DNA of 64,000 nt from Desulfuromonadales bacterium (GTDB lineage: Bacteria > Desulfobacterota > Desulfuromonadia > Desulfuromonadales > Geopsychrobacteraceae). The position numbers and the translations under genes are program-made. This document shows, piece by piece, positions 8,801 to 16,682 of this stretch (position 1 is the stretch's first letter; each line of letters opens with the position of its first letter). The DNA lies in assembly GCA_016931615.1 (NCBI GenBank), contig JAFGEL010000062.1:151837-215836 (forward strand), read 5' to 3'. Below the pieces are notes generated by a model. The model did not search any database and was not told the origin of the DNA. It saw nothing but the letters and a program-made list of their open reading frames with translations.

Positions 8801-9122
8801 GAAAGTCGGCAATACTGGTGATGTTCTGCTGTTTGCTGATCCGCACCATTTTTCTCAACAGAAACCACCAGGTAAAAGCGATCAGCGTCGGGCCCAGGTA
8901 AATCGGCAGGAATTCGAGTCCGCTTGTTGCCGCTCGGCCGACGCTGCCGTAAAAAGTCCAGCTGGTACAGTAAACCGCCAGAGACAGGCTGTAGACATGT
9001 GAACTTGACAACAGGCTCCTGCCTTTTTGGCGCCTGCGATCAGCATAGTATGCCACCAGAAAGAGGATGACAAAGTAGATGATCGAGATCAGTAAGACGG
9101 TTTTTGCTGGGATCATCGACAT
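5898..9122 (-). CDS. SLC5 transporter-STAC-GAF-SpoIIE phosphatase fusion protein
   Basis: A 1074-residue membrane protein with four parts. Residues about 1-540 are a sodium:solute symporter (SLC5/PutP-like) domain with many hydrophobic segments, as in the sensor kinase CbrA. About 555-650 resembles the STAC linker of transporter-coupled kinases (the ERTLAGYVGAAPAR stretch). About 660-825 is a GAF domain. From about 830 a PP2C/SpoIIE phosphatase domain has VGGDYYDF, ADVSGHNIGSAL, YTDGIIEAEN and FNDDITLV, so the metal-binding aspartates are present. Relatives with this transporter end usually carry a histidine kinase; here it is replaced by a phosphatase. Next come its expected STAS substrate and the RsbW-type kinase. 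It likely senses or carries a solute and dephosphorylates the STAS protein. The solute is unknown. Confidence 0.88.
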   Translation of the reverse strand: MSMIPAKTVLLISIIYFVILFLVAYYADRRRQKGRSLLSSSHVYSLSLAVYCTSWTFYGSVGRAATSGLEFLPIYLGPTLIAFTWWFLLRKMVRISKQQNITSIADFLSSRYDRSAILGAIVTLFAVFGITPYIALQLKAIAHTLNILSMPLVMSELGLEAYTQMLPTGIDTAFIVAFILAIFGMIFGARHLDSSERHEGLVVAVAFESLVKLIAFIAVGIFVTYGMFDGFSDIFQRFFAQFPERRDLFLLGTEQTPYTKWFTLIILSMMAVMFLPRQFHIMITENSDENHIKKAMWRFPAYLFLMNIFVIPIALGGLIVNGGDTAQADYFVLTLPLASGHPWLALLVFVGGLSAAAGMVMVSSVTISTMILNHLIMPIILKMNVHIQDFSGILINLKRLGILGTVFLGYFYFRVIGDSYALVNIGLISFTAATQFAPAIIGGLYWKRANRKAASAGIGTGFLLWVYTLLIPSFVRSGWVSSDILQNGLFNFSLLKPLELFGLRGFDIYTHSLFWSLLFNLAAFLTVSFFSEQSESEKQQADKFVEIFTEQTVAQTSLKRISKAPTVMEFVELMSKFIGGKQAQASITEYLKNQEIDSRGSLSDHEIPHLKNFTERTLAGYVGAAPARIILDNYLAARGSEMEDVFDIFGSVTISDAASREQLSVLYDAAQIVSSGADFQQVLDRILELLSQQFKFDLCVIRFLEPESMTLMVRSLVGQSSEDFGQSERNLNMDTYIGQAFLSNVTMVVNDTEYLEKAASAKIIKREAITCFAHTPIVLEGEPVGVLSAFSKTVKGIFTQEFVALFENLARQIAIAWRNQQQLQELLIVRDQEREMEIARDIQMGLLPSSLPQLESVALAGLCVPAHQVGGDYYDFIQRNSTTYDVVIADVSGHNIGSALIMAEARTFIHARIQSIQQPAAMLSELNSYFLKDLDRSDLFVTMFYLQYNPDSHRLIYSNAGHNNPLLWRNKKKQLELLDAEGLIFGVKKNISFEQKTTNLAAGDLLLLYTDGIIEAENNDHQFFGTERLGHLLEECDNLDPQEIIDCIMNQVRFFTGMRHFNDDITLVVMKVLN

Positions 9123-9144
9123 AAACAGACCGTTTTAACGGGCA

Positions 9145-9396
9145 TCATGGGACGCGGCCGTCCTTGGGTTGCGTATTTGAGTCGGCACTGTCAGCCCCCA
9201 TATTATGAACGAACAGCCAGATAACGAATATCGACAACGGCCAGCCGATCAGAAAATAGAGAACCAGCTCGGGAATATTGAAAATCAGGTGATCAGTATT
9301 AAAGATGTGGATGAAAGGGAAATTGATCATGACCAGGCCGATAATCAGGCAAAGAATCCAGGCCTCTCGAATTGATTTCCCCTTGGTTTCTTTCAT
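9145..9396 (-). CDS. Small two-helix membrane protein next to the transporter-phosphatase
   Basis: A protein of about 83 residues with two hydrophobic segments joined by a short loop, and a hydrophilic C-terminal tail. I do not recognise the family with certainty. Small two-helix proteins often accompany SLC5-type symporters (for example the DUF4212 and DUF997 types), and this one lies 22 bases before the SLC5-phosphatase gene on the same strand, so it may be a subunit or chaperone of that protein. I start at the ATG at 9396, preceded by a GGGG stretch; a TTG at 9402 is in frame. Confidence 0.72.
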   Translation of the reverse strand: MKETKGKSIREAWILCLIIGLVMINFPFIHIFNTDHLIFNIPELVLYFLIGWPLSIFVIWLFVHNMGADSADSNTQPKDGRVP

Positions 9397-9644
9397 TGCC
9401 AAACCCCGTTCTCATGGTGGATTTATGAAAGACGTTTCAGCCGGTTGTAAAACGCTCGTACCAATTGACAGACTAGCTGTCTCCGGGTGGAAATACAATA
9501 AAAATTATAAAATTCACATAGTAGAAATTTAGCAGGAATTTCAGGTCTGTAAAGTTATACTTAAGAGCCTTTATTGCTTTGACGGCGGCAAAATGGGTAT
9601 GCTAGGTATCAGCAGTCAGTGAATTCCTTTTTGAGAACCGGGCG
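9397..9644. promoter_or_regulatory. Divergent intergenic region between the signalling operon and the TPR/peptide importer operon
   Basis: Both operons read away from this 248-base gap, so promoters for both must lie here or inside gene starts. A TTGACA at 9465-9470 and an AT-rich block at 9491-9530 are suggestive, but no -35/-10 pair with a spacing near 17 is found on the plus strand. I name no exact promoter. Confidence 0.45.
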
Positions 9645-11390
9645 ATGCGTATTTTCTGTGGCTTAAAATATTTGGTCCGACTGATCGGGCTGATGATTCT
9701 GATTACGATGGTGGCTGGATGCGTTTTTTCCAAAACTGTCCGTCATTCTGCTCCTTCTTCACCCCCAATGCTTTCCGCATATGAGTCGCAGCTTGCTGAT
9801 CCGGCCGCCAAAGCTCTGTTCGCCTTCAGCCAATTCAGGCTCTTAGGCGGAGAAAATCGCTGGGATGAAGCAATTGCGGCTTTGGTCCGGGCCAGTGAGT
9901 TTGATACGCAAAGTGAATATCTGCGGTTGATTCTGGCCAAAGCTTATCTGCATACGGAGCAACCGGATAAATCGGTGCAAACTCTGCTGGATCTGGTGAA
10001 AAGATTCCCTCTGAACAGTGAAGCGCATCAACTCCTTGGAGATGTTTTCAGCTATCAGCAGAATTTTACCCAAGCGGTTGACCAGTTCCATCTGGCCCTT
10101 GGTCTGAATCCGGATGATGAACAGCTGCAGATGCGTATGGCCCTGGCTCTGGCCCGCCTCGAGCGTAAAGACGAGGCGATCGACGTTTTGGAAAACCTTT
10201 TACGCCGCCATCCTGGGGCGGTTGGTGCGCGCCTGTCTCTGGCTCGCTTTTATGTCGATAAGGGGCTTAATCAACCGGCGCTTGAAGCTTATCAGCAGAT
10301 CCTGGAACAGCAGCCGGGGAATCAGGCAGCAGTGCTTGAATACGGCAAAATGCTGGAAGATGAAGATCCCGGATCAGCTGTCGAACTCTATCACGAGGCC
10401 TTGAACCATAGCCCCAATGCGACTGCGATCAGTCAACGGCTGGCCCAGTTGTATATGACGCAACAGCGCTTTGCGGAGGCCCTTGATCAGTTCCGACTGG
10501 TTCGCCGACAGTTCCCCGACAACCAGCAGATCATTGCCCGCTGTGCCTTTCTTCAACTGGAATTGCAACATTGGAGTGAAGCGGAAGCTGATTTTCGCAT
10601 GCTGCTCGAGCATGCCGCAGCTGATGATGAAAATCGTTATTATCTGGCGATTGCTCTGGCGGGCCAGGATAAATTCTCCGAGGCGATTGAAAGCCTGAAA
10701 CAATTGACTAAAACCTCTGAAATTTATCCACAGGCGGTTCTTCAACTGGCTTATCTGCATGGCCGGGTGGGCAGGGCGGATGAAGCTGTAGAAGTCTTGA
10801 AACAGGCGCTCCACGATTCTATCCAGCAACCGGATATTTATTATTATCTGGCAGCTTTTTTGGGGGATCGGAATGATTACCGGCAGGCCCTGGAGTATAC
10901 TACTGCCGGGGTTCAATTTTTTCCTGAGGACGTTCGTCTGCGCTACCAGCTGGGAATTATCCAGGAAAAGCTGGGCGACCGGAATGCCGCCGTTGCGTCC
11001 ATGGAAAAGATTCTCAAGGTCGACCCCGACCATGCTGATGCCCTCAACTTTCTGGCTTATCATCAGGCGGAAAAGGGCCTCGACCTGGAGCTGGCCCTGA
11101 CGCGCGTCCAGAAGGCGCTGGAACTCAACCCGAGCGGATATATTGTGGATACTCTCGGCTGGGTTTTGTTCAAAATGGGACGCTTGGCCGAAAGCCGCGT
11201 GCAGCTTGAGGACGCCGCCCAACTCCATCCTGAAGACGCCGTTATTGCTGAGCACCTGGGTGATCTTTACCGTGAGATGAAACTTTGGCGTAAGGCCCGT
11301 GACAGTTACCGTCGCTCCCTGGAACTGGATCCGACAGCGACTCATGTCCAGGAAAAGCTCGACCAGTTACCCGCTGAGGAGCAGCCATGA
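9645..11390 (+). CDS. TPR-repeat lipoprotein
   Basis: A 581-residue protein with an N-terminal membrane segment ending in the lipobox-like MVAGC, so it is probably lipid-anchored. The rest is an array of tetratricopeptide repeats from about residue 60 to the end; units show the W/L-x-x-A-x-x-x-Y and L-x-L-x-P spacing (for example the ALGLNPDD and ALELNPSG ends). TPR arrays are protein-binding scaffolds, often in envelope assembly. It heads a compact plus-strand operon: its stop overlaps the start of the LolB-like lipoprotein by four bases. No specific function can be given. Confidence 0.88.
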   Translation: MRIFCGLKYLVRLIGLMILITMVAGCVFSKTVRHSAPSSPPMLSAYESQLADPAAKALFAFSQFRLLGGENRWDEAIAALVRASEFDTQSEYLRLILAKAYLHTEQPDKSVQTLLDLVKRFPLNSEAHQLLGDVFSYQQNFTQAVDQFHLALGLNPDDEQLQMRMALALARLERKDEAIDVLENLLRRHPGAVGARLSLARFYVDKGLNQPALEAYQQILEQQPGNQAAVLEYGKMLEDEDPGSAVELYHEALNHSPNATAISQRLAQLYMTQQRFAEALDQFRLVRRQFPDNQQIIARCAFLQLELQHWSEAEADFRMLLEHAAADDENRYYLAIALAGQDKFSEAIESLKQLTKTSEIYPQAVLQLAYLHGRVGRADEAVEVLKQALHDSIQQPDIYYYLAAFLGDRNDYRQALEYTTAGVQFFPEDVRLRYQLGIIQEKLGDRNAAVASMEKILKVDPDHADALNFLAYHQAEKGLDLELALTRVQKALELNPSGYIVDTLGWVLFKMGRLAESRVQLEDAAQLHPEDAVIAEHLGDLYREMKLWRKARDSYRRSLELDPTATHVQEKLDQLPAEEQP

Positions 11391-12142
11391 GATGGTTGGG
11401 TCTGGTTGCGTTTCTGGTCGTTCTGGGATGTGCCCCGCGACTGCCCGATCGCTGGCTTGAGGTCCCCTCTGCGGACCAATTACTTGCCCGGCTTGGAGAT
11501 CAGGCGGGAAAGTTCACCTCACTGGACGCTGTAGCCGGTGTTAAGTTGACCACTGGGAGCAAATTTTTTTCCAGCCAGCAGTTTCTTTTGCTGGAGCGAC
11601 CCAACCGGGTTCGGGCTGATGTGCTCACCGGGTTCGGGCAACTTGCCCTGCAGTTGGCTTCCGACGGTGAACGGCTGGCGGTTTTTCTGAACAATACCGT
11701 TCCCGGACGCTTTCTCTACGGTCCGGCAAGCGATGCTAACCTGACACGTTTCATCCGGATCCCTTTGGCAGCTGAAGACCTGTTGGCTATCCTGCTCTAC
11801 GATCCGCCATTTATTGACTATAATACCAGCCGCACGCTTGTCGCGGACAACCGCTTGGAATTGATCCTGGAGCATCCCGGAAGCCAACAGCTGGTTGTGT
11901 TTGATGAAAATCTCCGGGTTGTCGGTTGTCGCTATTGGATACAAAAAAAGCTGGTTCTGGAAGTTGAATACGCGAAATTCAACAAGGAAGCGAATTTCCC
12001 TGCCAGGGTCAGCATAGAAATACCGGTTGAGGACACTCGGGTCGTGATGAATTTTACCGAACTGCAACTGAATACCTTGATCGATTCGGCCAGATTCTCT
12101 CTCCAGCAGCCGAAGAACAGTTTATTCGAGGCACTGCCATGA
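11387..12142 (+). CDS. LolB/LolA-fold lipoprotein (DUF4292-like)
   Basis: A 251-residue lipoprotein with a short signal peptide ending in VLGC. The mature part has the layout of the LolA/LolB half-barrel: an early region on slow loss of a lipid-binding strand, the ERPNRVRADVLTGFG segment typical of LolB-like proteins, a central strand pair and a C-terminal F-P-x-R strand. LolB takes lipoproteins from LolA at the outer membrane. In this phylum true LolB is hard to recognise, so this could do that job or bind another lipid. It overlaps the genes on both sides by four bases, so translation is coupled. Confidence 0.68.
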   Translation: MRWLGLVAFLVVLGCAPRLPDRWLEVPSADQLLARLGDQAGKFTSLDAVAGVKLTTGSKFFSSQQFLLLERPNRVRADVLTGFGQLALQLASDGERLAVFLNNTVPGRFLYGPASDANLTRFIRIPLAAEDLLAILLYDPPFIDYNTSRTLVADNRLELILEHPGSQQLVVFDENLRVVGCRYWIQKKLVLEVEYAKFNKEANFPARVSIEIPVEDTRVVMNFTELQLNTLIDSARFSLQQPKNSLFEALP

Positions 12143-13764
12143 GATTGCTGAGAAAAGGGCTGCTGATTGTCACTGTGATTGTGCTCGCTGCCTGCAACCA
12201 GAGCGATGAACTCAATCATCCCGGTGTTGAACAGGTGACAACCCCCGCCTATGGTGACACTTTCATTGAAGCCTCGATCGGCGATGCCAGCACGCTGCTT
12301 CCGGTCCTGGCTTCCGATTCAGCGTCAAGTTCGATCAATGGTCTGGTTTACAATGGCCTGATCCGTTACAACAAAAATTTACAGATCGAGGGCGAACTCG
12401 CGGAATCCTGGGATATCGCCGAGGATAACCTGACCATAACTTTTCATCTGCGCCGGGATGTTCGCTGGCACGACGGTGAGCCTTTGACTGCCGCTGATGT
12501 CCAGTTTACCTATAATTTGTATATCGACCCTGCCACCCCGACAGCCTATGCTGAAGCTTTCAAGCAGGTGACACGTGTCGAGGTTCCCGACCCTTATACT
12601 TTTGTGGTTCATTACGACAAGCCCTATGCCCCGGCTCTGATCAGCTGGGCAACGGCTATTCATCCGCGCCACCTCCTGGAAGGGCAGGATATCACCAAGA
12701 GCCCGCTGTCCCGTCATCCGATCGGCACCGGGCCCTACAAATTCAGCGAGTGGGTCGGTGGTGAAAAAATCGTCCTGGAAGCCAATCCGGACTATTTCGA
12801 AGGTCAGCCTTACATCAAACGAGTGGTTTACCGGATTATCCCGGATGTTTCGACGCAGTTCCTCGAATTGCAGACGGGCAGCCTGGACTTCATGGGCCTT
12901 TCACCCCTGCAATTCGATCGTCAGACTGATACTCCGGCATTCAGACGACTTTACAACAAATATCGCTATCTGAATTTTGGCTATACATATCTCGGCTACA
13001 ATCTCAAGCGCCCCCTGTTTCAGGATAAAAGAGTCCGGCAGGCTCTGTCGTATGCGATCGACAAACAGGAGTTGATTGACGGCGTTCTGCTCGGCTACGG
13101 CGCGATTGCAACGGGTCCTTATAAACCGGACACCTGGGTTTATAATGGCAATGTGCAGCGCTATCCGTATAATCCTGAAAAGTCCAGGGAGCTTCTCGCA
13201 GCGGCCGGCTGGGAAGACTCAAATGCCAACGGCATTCTCGACAAAGACGGAGTTGAGCTGGCCTTTACGATTGTTACCAATCAGGGTAATGATCTGCGTT
13301 CAAAGACGGGTGAAATTATCCAGCGGCGTTTCAGGGAGATCGGTGTCGATGTCAAACTGAGGATCATCGAATGGGCGACTTTTTTGAAAGAGTTTATCAA
13401 CCCGGGTAATTTCGATGCGACCATCCTCGGCTGGACAGGAGGTCCAGAACCGGATCAGTATAATATCTGGCATTCAAGTAAAACCGGTCCTCGAGAACTG
13501 AATTTTATCGGCTTTAAAAATGCGGAAGTCGACCAGCTCCTGGAAGATGGTCGCAGAGTCTTCGACGAACAGCAACGGAAAATCTATTACGACCGTTTTC
13601 AGGAAATTCTGGCCGAGGAGCAGCCGTACACGTTTCTTTATGTCGGTGAGGCTCTTCCCGCGGTGTCGCGCCGCTTTCGTGGAGTAGAACCGGCTCCGGC
13701 CGGTATTCGCTATAATTTTACCCATTGGTTTGTACCCAAGGCTGAACAGAAATACTCCAGGTAG
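12139..13764 (+). CDS. Peptide ABC transporter substrate-binding lipoprotein (OppA/DppA family)
   Basis: A 541-residue family 5 extracellular solute-binding protein. The signal peptide ends in the lipobox LAAC, so it is lipid-anchored outside the inner membrane. The domain shows the usual LAESWDI and [11 protein letters not shown] segments, and the [15 protein letters not shown] signature in its second half. It should bind di- or oligopeptides and hand them to the permeases encoded next. The two permease genes follow, but no ATPase gene is in this operon, so the importer must borrow ATPases encoded elsewhere. It overlaps the upstream gene by four bases. Confidence 0.93.
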   Translation: MRLLRKGLLIVTVIVLAACNQSDELNHPGVEQVTTPAYGDTFIEASIGDASTLLPVLASDSASSSINGLVYNGLIRYNKNLQIEGELAESWDIAEDNLTITFHLRRDVRWHDGEPLTAADVQFTYNLYIDPATPTAYAEAFKQVTRVEVPDPYTFVVHYDKPYAPALISWATAIHPRHLLEGQDITKSPLSRHPIGTGPYKFSEWVGGEKIVLEANPDYFEGQPYIKRVVYRIIPDVSTQFLELQTGSLDFMGLSPLQFDRQTDTPAFRRLYNKYRYLNFGYTYLGYNLKRPLFQDKRVRQALSYAIDKQELIDGVLLGYGAIATGPYKPDTWVYNGNVQRYPYNPEKSRELLAAAGWEDSNANGILDKDGVELAFTIVTNQGNDLRSKTGEIIQRRFREIGVDVKLRIIEWATFLKEFINPGNFDATILGWTGGPEPDQYNIWHSSKTGPRELNFIGFKNAEVDQLLEDGRRVFDEQQRKIYYDRFQEILAEEQPYTFLYVGEALPAVSRRFRGVEPAPAGIRYNFTHWFVPKAEQKYSR

Positions 13765-13768
13765 AGGT

Positions 13769-14764
13769 ATGCTTCGCTATATCATTCGTCGACTTGTGCT
13801 GCTGGTTCCATTGCTGATCGGGATCACACTGATTTCCTTTGTCGTCATCCATCTGGCTCCCGGAGAACCGACAGACCTGCAGACACAGATGAATCCTCAG
13901 GCCAGTTCTGAACTTCAGGAGCGTCTGCGTGTTCAGTACGGGTTGGACCAGCCGCTTTACGTGCAGTATGGCCGGTGGCTCGGACGCCTGATCCAGTTGG
14001 ATTTCGGTGAGTCTTTTGCGACGGATCGCAGACCGGTTCTGGATAAGATTTTTGAACGACTGCCCGTGACTATTCTGTTGAATGTTTTGTCGATCGTCTT
14101 CATCCTGGCCATAGCGGTGCCGCTGGGGGTAGTTTCAGCCATTCGCCGCAATTCAGGTTTTGATCGGGCGACGACCATCCTGGTCTTTACCGGTTTTGCC
14201 ATGCCTTCATTCTGGCTGGCCCTGCTGTTGATGGACTGGTTCGGAGTACGCCTGGGGGTGTTGCCGGTTTCCGGTCTCAAGTCGCTCGGCTATGAGTATC
14301 TCAGCTGGGGTGCACAGCTTCTGGACCGTATTTCTCATCTGATTTTACCGGTTTTTGTCTCAGCGATCGGTGGGGTCGCCGGTTTTTCCCGCTACATGCG
14401 CTCCAATATGCTCGAGGTTATTCGCCAGGATTATATCCTGACGGCCCGGGCCAAGGGTTTGGCCGAGCGAACTGTGATCTACAAGCATGCCTTGCGCAAT
14501 GCTCTGTTGCCGGTTATTACCATTCTCGGCTTGTCGGTCCCTGGATTAATCGGCGGCAGCGTCATTTTTGAAACCATTTTTGCCATTCCGGGAATGGGCA
14601 AACTTTTTTATGACGGGGTCATGATGCGCGATTACCCCCTGATCATGGGGATACTCGTCATCGGGGCGGTTTTGACCCTGCTGGGGAATCTTTTAGCCGA
14701 TATTTCCTATGCTCTGGCTGACCCGCGCATACGCCACACGCAGCAGGCAAATCGTTCACAATAG
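13769..14764 (+). CDS. Peptide ABC transporter permease, DppB/OppB type
   Basis: A 331-residue inner-membrane permease with six hydrophobic segments. It starts [10 protein letters not shown], has the IDFG-like LDFGES segment, and the EAA loop near residue 220 (the ARAKGL-x-E stretch with [10 protein letters not shown]) that docks on the ATPase. I place the start at the ATG at 13769, preceded by GAGG, four bases after the binding-protein gene; an upstream in-frame start would add 13 residues read out of the previous gene. Partner of the DppC-type permease, though the MshEN gene separates them. Confidence 0.94.
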   Translation: MLRYIIRRLVLLVPLLIGITLISFVVIHLAPGEPTDLQTQMNPQASSELQERLRVQYGLDQPLYVQYGRWLGRLIQLDFGESFATDRRPVLDKIFERLPVTILLNVLSIVFILAIAVPLGVVSAIRRNSGFDRATTILVFTGFAMPSFWLALLLMDWFGVRLGVLPVSGLKSLGYEYLSWGAQLLDRISHLILPVFVSAIGGVAGFSRYMRSNMLEVIRQDYILTARAKGLAERTVIYKHALRNALLPVITILGLSVPGLIGGSVIFETIFAIPGMGKLFYDGVMMRDYPLIMGILVIGAVLTLLGNLLADISYALADPRIRHTQQANRSQ

Positions 14765-14804
14765 TATGTACTTAAATCAACGGAGTGATTTCCAGGGGGA
14801 CAAT

Positions 14805-15419
14805 ATGCAGTTAAATGCCAACCGACTGGGTGAAATGTTGTTGGAAGCTGGTCTTATTGATCAGTTTCAGCTTGAATCAGCGCTGTCGATGCAGAGAAAC
14901 CTGGGGGGGCGCATTGGTAGTGCCCTGGTGAAGCTGGGCTATCTGCCTGAAGAAACCATCATGGAGTTTCTCGAAACACAGGTCAAATATTCACGGGTAT
15001 CACTGAAAGAACTTACTGTGCCTCCCCAGCTGATGGCTTTACTGCCGATTGAACGGATGCTCGAACTTCTGGTGATTCCCCTGGAATTACGTAAGACCGG
15101 CAGCGAAAAAAGTCTCCGCATGGCGATGACCGATCCGACGAATCTGAAGCTGATCGATGACCTGCAGTTTGCGACCGGGTGTAAAATTCTCCCGGTTCTG
15201 GCTGCAGAAGATGAGATTGATGAAGCAATTCGCAATAATCTACCCAAAGAACCGCCAAAACCACCGGAGCCCATTCAGGAACAGCCTCATGTCGAACATA
15301 ACGTGGTCGACTTCAGTGATGTTTCACCGCATGACCCGCGGCTTGACCGCCTGCTGACGGTGTTGAAAGAAAAGGGTATCCTCAGTGTCATTGATGTAGA
15401 AAGGATCAAGTTCGATTAG
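14805..15419 (+). CDS. Stand-alone MshEN / GspE N-terminal domain protein, predicted c-di-GMP binder
   Basis: A 204-residue soluble protein made of a T2SSE_N (MshEN) domain with no ATPase domain attached. Two 24-residue motifs follow each other with a five-residue spacer: R7-L8-G9 to Q30 and R36-I37-G38 to Q59. Both keep the R-[LI]-G start, central glycine (G16, G45), the hydrophobic pairs and the closing L-x-x-Q, the pattern reported for c-di-GMP binding in MshE. A proline-rich linker (about 150-165) and a short C-terminal helix follow. The ATG at 14805 has a strong AGGGGGA site. The gene sits between two peptide permease genes, so it may control that importer; this is inference. Confidence 0.82.
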   Translation: MQLNANRLGEMLLEAGLIDQFQLESALSMQRNLGGRIGSALVKLGYLPEETIMEFLETQVKYSRVSLKELTVPPQLMALLPIERMLELLVIPLELRKTGSEKSLRMAMTDPTNLKLIDDLQFATGCKILPVLAAEDEIDEAIRNNLPKEPPKPPEPIQEQPHVEHNVVDFSDVSPHDPRLDRLLTVLKEKGILSVIDVERIKFD

Positions 15420-15421
15420 TG

Positions 15422-16276
15422 ATGTCTGTTCCGCGTAGTTCATTTATCCGTGACGTCGTCTGGCAGCGTTTGCGGCACAATCGCATGGCGCTGATCGGTG
15501 CCGTCATCGTTCTGATCATGTTCGTCATGGCAGCGGCTGCTTCTTTAACCGGTCTCGATCCGGCGGCTATCGATGTCAGTCAGCGGCTTTTACCGCCGAG
15601 TGCAGCGCATCCCCTGGGGACAGACGATCTCGGGCGCAGCGTTCTTGTACGTATGCTTTACGGGGCGCGTATTTCATTGCTGGTGGGATTTGTCGCTGTA
15701 GGCATTTCAACCCTGATCGGTATTTTGTTCGGGTCGTTGGCCGGCTATTACGGTGGCTGGATCGATACCCTGATCATGCGTTTTGTCGACATTATGCTCT
15801 GTTTTCCGACTTTTTTCCTGATCCTGGCAGTCATCGCTTTTCTCGATCCATCAATCTGGAACATCATGATTGTCATCGGCCTGACCAGCTGGATGGGGGT
15901 GGCGCGCCTGATCCGCGCCGAATTTTTAAGTCTGCGTCAACGCGATTTTGTTCTCGCCGCCCAGGCGCTGGGAGCTTCGGACGGCCGACTGATTTTCCGA
16001 CACATTCTGCCGAATGCCATGTCCCCGGTACTGGTTTCCGCCACTCTGGGCGTTGCCGGAGCCATTCTGACTGAAAGTGCTTTGTCTTTTCTGGGGATCG
16101 GAGTCCAACCGCCGACACCTTCGTGGGGCAATATGCTGATTACCGGTAAGCAGACCCTGGGGAGTGCCTGGTGGTTGTCGGTTTTTCCCGGTTTAGCGAT
16201 CCTGATCACGGTTCTCGGTTATAATCTTCTTGGCGAGGGGATTCGTGATGCGCTGGATCCGCGGTTAAAAGAATGA
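15422..16276 (+). CDS. Peptide ABC transporter permease, DppC/OppC type
   Basis: A 284-residue second permease of the peptide importer. It has the N-terminal OppC-type leader (RHNRMALIGA), the HPLGTDDLGRSV segment, GARISLLVG and the EAA loop near residue 190 (AAQALGASDGRLI then RHILPNAMSP). It should pair with the DppB-type permease at 13769. I take the ATG at 15422; a GTG three bases earlier overlaps the upstream stop. The end overlaps the next gene by four bases. Confidence 0.94.
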   Translation: MSVPRSSFIRDVVWQRLRHNRMALIGAVIVLIMFVMAAAASLTGLDPAAIDVSQRLLPPSAAHPLGTDDLGRSVLVRMLYGARISLLVGFVAVGISTLIGILFGSLAGYYGGWIDTLIMRFVDIMLCFPTFFLILAVIAFLDPSIWNIMIVIGLTSWMGVARLIRAEFLSLRQRDFVLAAQALGASDGRLIFRHILPNAMSPVLVSATLGVAGAILTESALSFLGIGVQPPTPSWGNMLITGKQTLGSAWWLSVFPGLAILITVLGYNLLGEGIRDALDPRLKE

Positions 16277-16680
16277 CACCGCAGGAATCTCTTCATCACC
16301 GTTTTGAGGCTCTGCAGAATCATGACTATTCGGCGGTATATCAGAGCTATCACCAGGATTCGCCCCTCCATCACCAATTTGCTGACAGTGCGACATATGC
16401 AGCTTTTGCCGAGCAGCAACTCAGTGACCTGATTTTAACCTCCTGGAGATGCCTGGCGGAGCGTACCCTGTCAACAGATCAAGTCGAATGTCTGTTACAG
16501 ATCGATTTCGAGCTTGCTGAAGAGTCTCACCGTCTTTATGAGCTGGCCTTACTGATTCGCTGTGACGGGCAGTGGTATTATCATTCTGCTCAGAAACTTC
16601 CTGCTGAAGACCTCAGTGGCCATGAAGATGATATCGGTTTTGAACATTTTGATAACAACAGTGAAAAAATCAGATACTGA
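16273..16680 (+). CDS. YchJ-like NTF2-fold protein (UPF0225 type), no SEC-C zinc motif
   Basis: A 135-residue acidic protein that resembles the middle NTF2-like domain of YchJ: an N-terminal helix with a YHQDSPLHHQF segment, then mixed strands. The cysteine-rich SEC-C motifs that flank this domain in YchJ are missing, so it lacks the zinc site. Its function is not known. It overlaps the end of the DppC-type permease by four bases and is two bases from mutM, so it belongs to the same transcript. Confidence 0.6.
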   Translation: MTPQESLHHRFEALQNHDYSAVYQSYHQDSPLHHQFADSATYAAFAEQQLSDLILTSWRCLAERTLSTDQVECLLQIDFELAEESHRLYELALLIRCDGQWYYHSAQKLPAEDLSGHEDDIGFEHFDNNSEKIRY

Positions 16681-16682
16681 CC

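Noticed and set aside
9465-9499. TTGACA and TACAAT as a promoter upstream of the TPR operon
   Set aside because: The spacing is 23 bases, too long for sigma-70.
10374-11345. A 323-codon open frame on the minus strand
   Set aside because: It runs antisense to the TPR gene, which has clear repeats and a lipobox; the minus translation shows no family motif.
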